A DNA stretch of 64,000 nucleotides from Actinoplanes couchii. Lineage in GTDB: Bacteria > Actinomycetota > Actinomycetes > Mycobacteriales > Micromonosporaceae. Shown piece by piece: positions 1 to 7,377 of this stretch. Each line of letters starts with the position of its first letter. The stretch's first letter is position 1. The notes beneath the pieces were generated by a model. The model was not told where the DNA came from, did no database searches, and worked only from the letters and a program-made list of their open reading frames with translations. Made by a program: the position numbers and the translations under genes. The DNA lies in assembly GCF_016862075.1 (NCBI RefSeq), contig NZ_BOMG01000078.1:23763-87762 (forward strand). The letters run 5' to 3'.

Positions 1-2
1 TC

Positions 3-710
3 GCGCTGGTGCTGGCCCTCGCGATCGGCGCGCTCAACGGCTTCCTGGTGATGAAGACCGGGCTGCCCAGCTTCATCGTCACCCTCGGCACCTTCTTCGT
101 CCTGCAGGGCGTCAACCTGGCCGGCACCAAGGCGCTGATCGGCCAGGTCGCCATCCAGGGCATGGCCAAGGTGCCCTACTACGACCAGCCGCGGACCCTG
201 TTCGGCTCGGCCTTCACCTGGGGCGAGAACGGCTCGGTCTACGCCTCGGTGTTCTGGTGGGTCGGCGTGACCGCGATCGCCACCTGGATCCTGATGCGGA
301 CCCGGGTCGGCAACTGGATCTTCGCCCTCGGCGGCGCCCAGCAGTCGGCGCGCCAGGTCGGCGTCCCGGTGTTCAAGGCCAAGATCGGCCTGTTCATGAC
401 CACCGCCGCGGCCGGCTGGCTGGTCGGCATGCTCACCCTGTTCCGCACCTCGACCGTGCAGGCCAACACGGGTGTCGGCCAGGAGTTCATCTACATCATC
501 TGCGCCGTGGTCGGCGGCTGCCTGCTGACCGGCGGGTACGGCTCGGCGATCGGCGCCACCTTCGGCGCCCTGATCTACGGCATGGTCAACCAGGGCATCG
601 TCTACTCCGGCTGGGACAGCAACTGGCTGAAGACCTTCCTCGGCGCGATGCTGCTGGGCGCGGTGCTGCTCAACGAGTGGGTCCGGCGCAGAGCGGAGCA
701 GTCCCGATGA
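3..710 (+). CDS. Sugar (probably inositol) ABC transporter permease, 5' truncated
   Basis: Membrane permease of an RbsC/FrcC-type (BPD_transp_2) sugar importer. The frame is open from base 3, so the true start and first helices lie before the window. The visible part is strongly hydrophobic with about six membrane stretches. LPSFIVTLGTFFVLQG near its left edge is the block typical of RbsC-like permeases, and the C-terminus ends in a basic tail (WVRRRAEQSR). Its stop overlaps the ATPase start (ATGA at 707-710), implying coupled translation. The substrate is inferred to be myo-inositol or a related cyclitol from the downstream iol genes. The periplasmic-type binding protein is not in view and is probably just upstream. 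Confidence 0.88.
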   Translation, partial: ALVLALAIGALNGFLVMKTGLPSFIVTLGTFFVLQGVNLAGTKALIGQVAIQGMAKVPYYDQPRTLFGSAFTWGENGSVYASVFWWVGVTAIATWILMRTRVGNWIFALGGAQQSARQVGVPVFKAKIGLFMTTAAAGWLVGMLTLFRTSTVQANTGVGQEFIYIICAVVGGCLLTGGYGSAIGATFGALIYGMVNQGIVYSGWDSNWLKTFLGAMLLGAVLLNEWVRRRAEQSR

Positions 711-1552
711 CCGAACAGGATTCGAAGAACATGGACACCCTCGTCGAGGTCCGCAAGATCGGCAAGCGGTACGGCAACATCATCGCCCTCAGCGACGTCA
801 GCACGACGGTGCGGGCCGGTGAGGTGACCTGCGTGCTCGGCGACAACGGCGCCGGCAAGTCCACCTTCATCAAGATCCTCGCCGGGTCGCACGCGCACAC
901 CGACGGCGAACTGCTCGTCGACGGGCAGGAGCGCCATTTCAGCAGCCCCCGCGAGGCGCTCGACGCCGGGATCGCCACCGTCTACCAGGACCTGGCCGTC
1001 GTACCGCTGATGCCGGTCTGGCGCAACTTCTTCCTCGGCAGCGAGGCCACCAAGGGCAAGGGCCCGCTCAAGCGCCTCGACGTCGACTTCATGAAGAAGA
1101 CCACCAAGACCGAACTCGCCGCGATGGGCATCGACCTGCGCGACGTCGACCAGCCGATCGGCACCCTCTCCGGCGGTGAGCGGCAGTGTGTGGCGATCGC
1201 CCGGGCCGTCTACTTCGGCGCGCGGGTGCTGATCCTCGACGAACCGACCGCGGCCCTGGGCGTCAAGCAGTCCGGCGTGGTCCTCAAGTACATCGCCAAG
1301 GCCCGCGACCGTGGCCTGGGCGTCGTCTTCATCACCCACAACCCGCACCACGCGCACCCGGTCGGTGACCGGTTCATGCTGCTGCGCCGCGGTAAGAGCC
1401 TGGGCGACTTCGCCAAGGCCGACCTGCCGATGGACGAGCTGGTCTCGATGATGGCCGGTGGCGCCGAGCTGGAGGCCCTGGCCCACGAGCTGGAGCGGTC
1501 GATGGGCGCGGACTCCGCGGTCGTCAGCGAACTCAAGGAGGACCTGAAGTGA
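707..1552 (+). CDS. Sugar ABC transporter ATP-binding protein, single ATPase domain
   Basis: Cytoplasmic ATPase (281 aa) that powers the adjacent permease. Walker A GDNGAGKST is at residues 45-53, signature LSGGE at 154-158, Walker B VLILDE at 174-179, and the switch histidine at about 211 (FITH). RbsA/MglA proteins are about 500 aa with two fused ATPase domains. This one has a single domain, as in FrcA-like actinobacterial systems, so it presumably works as a homodimer. The start is the ATG that overlaps the permease stop. The end overlaps the GTG of the next gene (GTGA at 1549-1552). Substrate assignment to inositol is by context only. Confidence 0.92.
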   Translation: MTEQDSKNMDTLVEVRKIGKRYGNIIALSDVSTTVRAGEVTCVLGDNGAGKSTFIKILAGSHAHTDGELLVDGQERHFSSPREALDAGIATVYQDLAVVPLMPVWRNFFLGSEATKGKGPLKRLDVDFMKKTTKTELAAMGIDLRDVDQPIGTLSGGERQCVAIARAVYFGARVLILDEPTAALGVKQSGVVLKYIAKARDRGLGVVFITHNPHHAHPVGDRFMLLRRGKSLGDFAKADLPMDELVSMMAGGAELEALAHELERSMGADSAVVSELKEDLK

Positions 1553-2712
1553 CAGCCGCCAAACCGGAACTCGGGATCGGCGTCGTCGGGTTCGGCTGGA
1601 TGGGCAAGGTGCACGCCCGGGCGTTCAGCCGGCTGCTGCAGCACTACCCGGACGCCCCGTTCCGGCCGCGTTTCGTCGCGGTGGCCGACACCGCCACCGA
1701 CGACCGCAGCCAGCAGGCCGCCGCGGCCTTCGGGTTCGAGCACCAGCTGACCGACTGGCGGGACCTGATCGCCCGCGACGGCGTCGACGTGGTCTGCGTG
1801 ACCGGCCCCAACTTCATCCACCGCGACGTGGCGGTGGCCGCCGCCCGGGCCGGCAAGCACCTGTGGGTGGAGAAGCCGGCCGGGCGGACCTCGGCCGAGA
1901 CCGCGGAGATCGCGGCGGCCGTCACGGCGGCCGGGGTGCAGGCCGCGGCCGGGTTCAACTACCGCAACGTGCCGGCCGTCGAACACGCCCGCCAGTTGGT
2001 CCGCTCCGGTCGTCTCGGGCGGATCGAGCACACCGCCGTCAAGTTCTGCTCCGACTACTCGGCCCACCCGGACGGGGCGCTGACCTGGCGCTTCCAGAAC
2101 GAGTACGCCGGCTCCGGTGTCCTCGGCGACCTGGTCAGCCACGCCGTCGACCTGGTCCGCTACGTCGTCGGCGACCTGTCCGAGCTGGTGGTCGACACCG
2201 CCACGTTCATCCCCGAACGGCCCGCCGCGGTCGGCGCGGCCTCGCACTTCAGCCGGGGCGCCGACGGACCGCGCCTGCCGGTGGAGAACGAGGACTACGT
2301 CTCCGCGCTGCTGCGCCTGGCCGACGGCTCCCGGGCCACCCTGGAGTCCAGCCGGACCGAGGTCGGCGACCAGAACAACTACGGCATCGAGGTGCACGGC
2401 ACCGAGGGCGCGATCTCCTGGAACTACCAGCGGATGGGCGAGCTGCGGGTGTGCCTGGACCAGGACGTCCAGGACGCGCAGTACGCCACCCTGCGGACCA
2501 GCCCCGCCCACGGTGAACTCGGCGCGTTCCAGCCGGGCGCGGCCAACCCGATGAGCTACGACGACCTCAAGGTGATCGAGGCGTACCGGCTGGTCGAGTC
2601 GATCGGCACCGGCAAACCGGTCGGCGCCACCGTGCACGACGCCCTGATCGCGGCACAGACCGTCGACGCCATGCAGCTCTCCACGCGCGAACGGCGCTGG
2701 GTCACCCTGTAA
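1549..2712 (+). CDS. Gfo/Idh/MocA family oxidoreductase (candidate inositol/inosose dehydrogenase)
   Basis: NAD(P)-dependent cytoplasmic dehydrogenase of 387 aa. The Rossmann motif GFGWMG is at residues 14-19 and the catalytic-lysine motif EKPAG near residue 107. The DLVSH segment keeps the Asp and His, four residues apart, expected for the active site of this family. The GTG start overlaps the ATPase stop and is preceded by an excellent ribosome site AAGGAGG (1535-1541). Location in the inositol cluster suggests oxidation of myo-, scyllo- or another inositol isomer, or a downstream keto-sugar. The exact substrate cannot be read from sequence. Confidence 0.85.
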   Translation: MTAAKPELGIGVVGFGWMGKVHARAFSRLLQHYPDAPFRPRFVAVADTATDDRSQQAAAAFGFEHQLTDWRDLIARDGVDVVCVTGPNFIHRDVAVAAARAGKHLWVEKPAGRTSAETAEIAAAVTAAGVQAAAGFNYRNVPAVEHARQLVRSGRLGRIEHTAVKFCSDYSAHPDGALTWRFQNEYAGSGVLGDLVSHAVDLVRYVVGDLSELVVDTATFIPERPAAVGAASHFSRGADGPRLPVENEDYVSALLRLADGSRATLESSRTEVGDQNNYGIEVHGTEGAISWNYQRMGELRVCLDQDVQDAQYATLRTSPAHGELGAFQPGAANPMSYDDLKVIEAYRLVESIGTGKPVGATVHDALIAAQTVDAMQLSTRERRWVTL

Positions 2713-2724
2713 GGAGCAGTCCTC

Positions 2725-3729
2725 ATGCCAGTTCGTGTAGCCCTGATCGGCGCCGGGCGCATCGGCGCCTCGCACGCCGAGGTCCTGGCCCGCCGGGTTC
2801 CCGAGGCCGACCTGGTCGCCGTCGTGGACCCGCGGCCCGGCGCCGCCGACCTGGTCGCCGGCCCGCTCGGCGCCACCGCGCTGACCTCGGTCGACGACGT
2901 CCTGGCCGACCCGGCGGTGGACGCCGTGGTGGTCGCCGCGGCCACCACCGCCCACCACGACCTGATCACCACCGCCGCGGCGGCCGGCAAACACGTCTTC
3001 TGCGAGAAGCCGGCCGGTCTGTCGCTGGCCGAGATCGACGCGGCCCGCACCGCCACCGCCGACGCCGGCGTGGTGTTCCAGGTCGGCTTCAACAGGCGGT
3101 TCGCCGCCGACTTCGCCGCCGCCCACGAGCTGATCACCGGCGGCCGGATCGGCGAGGTGCAGCTGATGCGCTCGCTGACCCGCGACCCCGGCACCGGCCC
3201 GGCCGACCCCGGATCAGTCCCGCTCTGGACCATCTTCACCCAGACCCTGATCCACGACTTCGACACGCTGAACTGGCTGAACCCGGGCGCACACGCGGTC
3301 GACGTACTGGCCACCGCCGACGCGCTGATCGCGCCGGGGCACCGGGAGTCCGGTCACCTGGACACCGCGGTCGTGGTGATCCGCTACTCCAACGGCGCGA
3401 TCGCCATCGCCGAGGCCAGCTTCGCGGCGGCGTACGGCTATGACGTCCGGGGTGAGATCTTCGGCTCCGGCGGCATGGTGACCATGGGGGAGGGCGCGAC
3501 CACCGCGCTGCGCCTGCACGACATCGCCGGCCGTGCCGCGTTCACCTCCCGCAGCGACACCGACCTGATGATCGGCTCCTACACCGGCGAACTGGCCGAG
3601 TTCTGCCGCGCCATCCAGGAGAAGCGCCCGGCCGCGGTCACCGGCGACGACGCGTGGGCCGCCTACGCCATCGCCCAGGCCTGCATCGACTCGATGACCA
3701 GCGGCGGCCGTGTGGCGGTGGCCCGATGA
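2725..3729 (+). CDS. iolG: Gfo/Idh/MocA oxidoreductase, inositol 2-dehydrogenase-like
   Basis: Second dehydrogenase of the cluster, 334 aa, the usual IolG length. GAGRIG at residues 9-14 is the dinucleotide site and CEKPAG near 93-98 carries the catalytic lysine. LIHDFDTLNWL supplies the conserved histidine, but the position four residues before it, an aspartate in the Bacillus IolG active site as I remember it, is glutamine here (TQTLIH). A TAAGGAG ribosome site precedes the ATG by about 9 bases, and the stop overlaps the next gene (ATGA). Expected role: inositol to scyllo-inosose with NAD. The Asp-to-Gln change makes another substrate possible, so the symbol is tentative. Confidence 0.72.
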   Translation: MPVRVALIGAGRIGASHAEVLARRVPEADLVAVVDPRPGAADLVAGPLGATALTSVDDVLADPAVDAVVVAAATTAHHDLITTAAAAGKHVFCEKPAGLSLAEIDAARTATADAGVVFQVGFNRRFAADFAAAHELITGGRIGEVQLMRSLTRDPGTGPADPGSVPLWTIFTQTLIHDFDTLNWLNPGAHAVDVLATADALIAPGHRESGHLDTAVVVIRYSNGAIAIAEASFAAAYGYDVRGEIFGSGGMVTMGEGATTALRLHDIAGRAAFTSRSDTDLMIGSYTGELAEFCRAIQEKRPAAVTGDDAWAAYAIAQACIDSMTSGGRVAVAR

Positions 3730-4514
3730 GCTTCACGCTGGCGATCTGTTCGGAGATGGTCTTTCTGGATCTTCCCCACCTCGATCGGGTACGCCGGATC
3801 AAGGACGCCGGATTCGCCGCCGAGATCTGGGGCTGGACCGACAAGGACGCCGACGCCCTGGCGGCCACCGGCGCGACCTTCACCTCGATGACCGGTTACG
3901 TCACCGGCGACCTGATCACTCCCGAGGGCGCCGACGACCTGCTCCGGACGGCGGCCGACTCGATCGAGTTCGCCCGCAGGATCGGGAGTCTGGGGCTCAA
4001 CCTGCACGGCACCGGCCTGGGCGAGGGTGGTCTGCCGGTCCGGCCTCATCCGGTGACCAGTGGCGCCGATTGGGTAGCGGCGGTCCGCACCCTGGAACGG
4101 ATCGCCACCCTCGGTGAGCAGCACGGCGTGACCTTCGTCATCGAGAACCTCAACCTCGAGGTGGACCACCCCGGGGTTCCGTTCGCCCGCGCCGCCGACA
4201 CCCTGGCCCTGGTGGCCGCGGTCGGCAGCGCACACCTGCGGATGAACCTGGATCTCTACCACGCCCAGATCGGGGAGGGGAACCTCGCCGAGGTGATCCG
4301 CCGCAGCGCCCCCTACCTCGGTGAGGTGCAGGTCGCCGACGTGCCGGGCCGCTGCGAGCCGCTGACCGGCGAGGTGCGCTGGGACTACCTGGCGCGGGTC
4401 CTCGCCGACAGCGGTTACGACGGCACGGTGGCGCTGGAGGCGTGGGCCTCCGAACCCGGGACCGCCGGCAGCGACCGTGCCCTGGAGCGGTTCCGTTCCG
4501 CGTTCACCCTGTGA
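3726..4514 (+). CDS. TIM-barrel sugar isomerase/epimerase, hydroxypyruvate isomerase-like
   Basis: A 262-aa (beta/alpha)8 protein of the xylose-isomerase-like superfamily. Blocks recognisable from the hydroxypyruvate isomerase group include ENLNLEVDHPG, MNLDLYHAQIGEGNL, VQVADVPGRCEPLTGE and the closing GYDGTVALEAW. The acidic and histidine residues in these blocks are the likely metal ligands. It starts at the ATG overlapping the dehydrogenase stop (ATGA at 3726-3729). No clear IolE (inosose dehydratase, about 290-300 aa) is visible in the window. This barrel could fill that step or an IolH/IolI-like isomerase step. Both are inferences from context; the fold assignment is firm. Confidence 0.8.
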   Translation: MSFTLAICSEMVFLDLPHLDRVRRIKDAGFAAEIWGWTDKDADALAATGATFTSMTGYVTGDLITPEGADDLLRTAADSIEFARRIGSLGLNLHGTGLGEGGLPVRPHPVTSGADWVAAVRTLERIATLGEQHGVTFVIENLNLEVDHPGVPFARAADTLALVAAVGSAHLRMNLDLYHAQIGEGNLAEVIRRSAPYLGEVQVADVPGRCEPLTGEVRWDYLARVLADSGYDGTVALEAWASEPGTAGSDRALERFRSAFTL

Positions 4515-4536
4515 CCAGAACCTCCATTGGTAAGAA

Positions 4537-4624
4537 TGTCCTGACAAAGTCTTGACCCCGTTCGGTCTCGGGGCGAAGTTGTCAGCAGCAGAAAACGTCA
4601 GCGAAACAACCGGACGGAGCCACC
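4537..4624 (+). promoter_or_regulatory. Probable promoter region of the iolC-mmsA operon
   Basis: This 110-bp gap is the only real break in the inositol cluster. TTGACC at 4552-4557 could be a -35 element, though no convincing -10 stands at 17-18 bp. TGTC-CT-GACA at 4537-4546 is a tiny inverted repeat that might be part of an operator. An ACGGAG ribosome site precedes the GTG of iolC. Evidence is weak beyond the location. Confidence 0.3.
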
Positions 4625-5596
4625 GTGAGCGTGACCGGCACTGAGAGCGAACAGGTCTTCGACCTCGTCGCGATCGGCCGCACCGGCGTCGACATCTACC
4701 CCCTCGACCACGGTGTGGCCCTGGAGGACGTGAAGACGTTCGAGAAGTTCCTCGGCGGCAGCGCGACCAACGTCGCCGTCGCCGCGGCCCGCTACGGACG
4801 CGACAGCGCCCTGATCACGCGGACCGGCGAGGACGCCTTCGGCCGGTACGTGCGGCGCGAGGCCGAGCGGCTCGGCGTCGACCCGCGGTTCATCGCCACG
4901 GTGGCCGGCCCGCCCACCCCCGTGACGTTCTGCGAGGTCCACCCGCCGGACGACTTCCCGCTCTACTTCTACCGCTACCCGATCGCCCCCGACCTGCTGA
5001 TCGAGGCGGACGAGTTGCCCCTCGAAGCGATCCGCCGGGCGAAGATCTACTGGGCCACCGTCACCGGCCTGTCCCAGGAGCCGTCCCGGGCCGCGCACCA
5101 CGCCGCCTGGGCCGCCCGCGGCCGCGCCACCCACACCGTGCTCGACCTCGACTACCGGCCGATGTTCTGGGCCGACCCGGCCGAGGCCTCCGCCGAGGTC
5201 GGCAAAGCCCTCGACCACGTCACCGTCGCCGTCGGCAACCGTGAGGAGTGCCAGGTCGCGGTCGGCGAGACCGAACCCGACCGGGCCGCCGACGCCCTGC
5301 TCGAACGGGGCCTGGAACTGGTCATCGTCAAGCAGGGCCCGAAGGGCGTGCTCGCCGCCACCCGCGACGAGCGGGTCGTCGTACCGCCGCACCCGGTGAA
5401 CGTGGTCAACGGCCTCGGCGCCGGCGACGCCTTCGGCGGCGCCCTGGTGCACGGCCTGCTGGCCGGCTGGGACCTGCGCGACATCATCACGTTCGCGAAC
5501 GTCGCCGGAGCCCTGGTCGCCGGAAAGCTCGAATGCTCCACCGCGATGCCGACGGAGTCCGAGGTGCGCGCCGCCCTGAACGAGAAGGACGCCTGA
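4625..5596 (+). CDS. iolC: 5-dehydro-2-deoxygluconokinase, PfkB family
   Basis: Kinase of 323 aa that phosphorylates 5-dehydro-2-deoxy-D-gluconate in inositol breakdown. Both PfkB signatures are present: GGSATNVAVAAARYG near residues 43-57 and NGLGAGDAFGGALVHG near 260-275, the latter with the catalytic aspartate (GAGD). PTPVTFCEVHPPDDFP in the middle is typical of IolC rather than of ribokinase. GTG start with ACGGAG about 8 bases upstream. It is followed three bases later by the aldolase-like gene and is probably the first gene of the second inositol transcription unit. Confidence 0.93.
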   Translation: MSVTGTESEQVFDLVAIGRTGVDIYPLDHGVALEDVKTFEKFLGGSATNVAVAAARYGRDSALITRTGEDAFGRYVRREAERLGVDPRFIATVAGPPTPVTFCEVHPPDDFPLYFYRYPIAPDLLIEADELPLEAIRRAKIYWATVTGLSQEPSRAAHHAAWAARGRATHTVLDLDYRPMFWADPAEASAEVGKALDHVTVAVGNREECQVAVGETEPDRAADALLERGLELVIVKQGPKGVLAATRDERVVVPPHPVNVVNGLGAGDAFGGALVHGLLAGWDLRDIITFANVAGALVAGKLECSTAMPTESEVRAALNEKDA

Positions 5597-5599
5597 GCG

Positions 5600-6469
5600 A
5601 TGATCGACCTGACCGAGATCCGGGCCCGACAGCCGGAACGCATCCCCGAGGCGTGGACCACCCGCACCCGCCGGGACCTGCTCGGCGCCGACGGCCGGCT
5701 GCTGATCGTGGCCGCCGACCACCCGGCCCGCGGCGCCCTCGGGGTCCGCGGCGACCGCCTGGCCATGGGCAGCCGCCGAGACCTGCTCGACCGGCTCGCC
5801 ACCGCGCTGTCCCGGCCCGGCGTCGACGGCGTGCTCGGCACCGCCGACATCCTCGACGACCTGCTGCTGATGGGCGCCCTGGACGGCAAGGTGGTGTTCG
5901 GCTCGATGAACCGCGGCGGCCTGCAGGGCGCCAGCTTCGAGTTCGACGACCGGTTCACCGGCCACACCGCCGACGAGATCGCCGCCGCCGGCATGGACGG
6001 CGGCAAGATGCTCACCCGGATCAGCCTGGACGACCCCGGCAGCCTCGCTACCATCGAGGCCAGCGCCAAGGCGGTGGACGCGCTCGCCGCCCACAAGCTG
6101 ATCGCGATGATCGAGCCGTTCTGGTCCGAGCGGGACGCCACCACCGGCGCGATCAAGCACCGGCTCGACGCGGAGAGCACGATCAAGTCCATCGCCGTCG
6201 CCTCCGGCCTCGGCGCCACCAGCGCCTACACCTGGCTCAAGCTGCCGGTGGTGGACGAGCTGGAACGGGTCATGGAATCGACCACCCTCCCGTCGCTGCT
6301 GCTCGGCGGCGACCCCCAGGGCGACCCGGACGACACGTACGACTCGTGGGGTGAGGCTTTGAAGTTGAACGCGGTCCGGGGACTGATCGTGGGGCGGGCG
6401 CTGCTCTACCCGCCGGGCGGCGACGTGGCCGCCGCCGTGGACATCGCCGCCGGGCTGGTGCACCCGTGA
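5600..6469 (+). CDS. Cgl0159-like (beta/alpha)8 aldolase candidate of the inositol pathway
   Basis: A 289-aa protein of the group found beside iolC in actinobacteria (Cgl0159-like, annotated variously as deoxyribose-phosphate aldolase). VAADHPARG near residue 38 and the closing GLIVGRALLYP fit a class I aldolase barrel. TWLKLPVV near residue 214 offers a lysine in the place expected for a Schiff base. No classical class II IolJ is present, so this protein is the obvious candidate to cleave 5-dehydro-2-deoxygluconate 6-phosphate to dihydroxyacetone phosphate and malonate semialdehyde. Family membership is from sequence; the reaction is inferred. GAAGGA precedes the ATG, and the stop overlaps iolB (GTGA). 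Confidence 0.78.
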   Translation: MIDLTEIRARQPERIPEAWTTRTRRDLLGADGRLLIVAADHPARGALGVRGDRLAMGSRRDLLDRLATALSRPGVDGVLGTADILDDLLLMGALDGKVVFGSMNRGGLQGASFEFDDRFTGHTADEIAAAGMDGGKMLTRISLDDPGSLATIEASAKAVDALAAHKLIAMIEPFWSERDATTGAIKHRLDAESTIKSIAVASGLGATSAYTWLKLPVVDELERVMESTTLPSLLLGGDPQGDPDDTYDSWGEALKLNAVRGLIVGRALLYPPGGDVAAAVDIAAGLVHP

Positions 6470-7377
6470 GCGAGTGGGTCCGGCCGCTGGGATCGGCCGC
6501 CGCGGACGGATTCGACGTCGTCATCGACGAGCGGACCGACGGCTGGGAGCACACCGGCCTGCGGATCGTCACGCTCGTTTCTGTTGTATCCGCTGAACTC
6601 GAACTTGTTGACACCGAGTTGGTGGTCGTACCGCTCAACGGCGGTTGTCTTGTTGAGGCTTTTGATGAATCGGGCGTTCTTCATACCGCCGACCTGGCCG
6701 GTCGTGTGGACGTCTGGGCCGGACCGACCGATGTCGCCTACGTTCCCGCCGGATGGAAGTTGCGTCTCACCGGCCCGGCCGGCGCCCGTATCGCCATCTG
6801 CAGTGCCCCCGTCGCTGTCGGCGCCGCCGCGCAGAAGTTCGCCCACCTGCGGGCCGCTGATGTGCCGGTGGAGATGCGCGGCGCCGGGATCGCCTCCCGC
6901 GAGGTGCGCAACTTCGGCGTCCCCGGCGTGCTCGACGCCGCCGGGATCATCGTCTGCGAGGTGCTCACCCCGGCCGGGAACTGGAGCTCCTACCCGCCGC
7001 ACAAACACGACGAGGAACGCCCCGGCCAGGAGGCCGAACTCGAGGAGATCTACTACTTCGAGACCCGGGTCGAGGGCGGCCGCGAGGTGCCCGGCGCCGA
7101 CCCGGTCGGGTACCAGCGGGTCTACGGCACCGACGAGCGGCCGATCGACGTGTTCGCCGAGGTCCGCACCGGCGACGTGGTTCTCGTCCCGCACGGCTGG
7201 CACGGCCCGGCGATGGCCGCGCCCGGCTACGACCTGTACTACCTGAACGTCATGGCCGGCCCCGGCGAGGGCCGCGCCTGGCTGATCTGCGACGACCCCA
7301 GCCACGGCTGGGTCCGCGACACCTGGACGGACCAGCACATCGATCCGCGACTGCCCTTCGGAGATGAACCAGCATGA
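6466..7377 (+). CDS. iolB: 5-deoxy-glucuronate isomerase
   Basis: Cupin-fold isomerase of 303 aa converting 5-deoxy-glucuronate to 5-dehydro-2-deoxygluconate. The C-terminal half has the IolB hallmarks: NWSSYPPHKHDEERPG (probable metal-binding histidines and acids), ELEEIYYFE and VLVPHGWHGP. The GTG start overlaps the previous stop and the end overlaps iolD (ATGA at 7374-7377). Bases about 6570-6690 use GTT, CTT, TTT and GAT codons unusually often and are visibly AT-richer than the surroundings, although the frame is intact. The patch lies in the less conserved N-terminal domain. Confidence 0.93.
   Translation: MSEWVRPLGSAAADGFDVVIDERTDGWEHTGLRIVTLVSVVSAELELVDTELVVVPLNGGCLVEAFDESGVLHTADLAGRVDVWAGPTDVAYVPAGWKLRLTGPAGARIAICSAPVAVGAAAQKFAHLRAADVPVEMRGAGIASREVRNFGVPGVLDAAGIIVCEVLTPAGNWSSYPPHKHDEERPGQEAELEEIYYFETRVEGGREVPGADPVGYQRVYGTDERPIDVFAEVRTGDVVLVPHGWHGPAMAAPGYDLYYLNVMAGPGEGRAWLICDDPSHGWVRDTWTDQHIDPRLPFGDEPA

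Noticed and set aside
1210..3126. Very long open frame on the minus strand opposite the inositol genes (also 4598-6463 minus, 8702-9313 plus, 58423-61251 plus)
   Set aside because: These are antisense or out-of-frame shadows caused by high GC codon bias: amino-acid content is Arg/Gly/Ala/Pro-rich, with no motifs, and they overlap well-identified genes.
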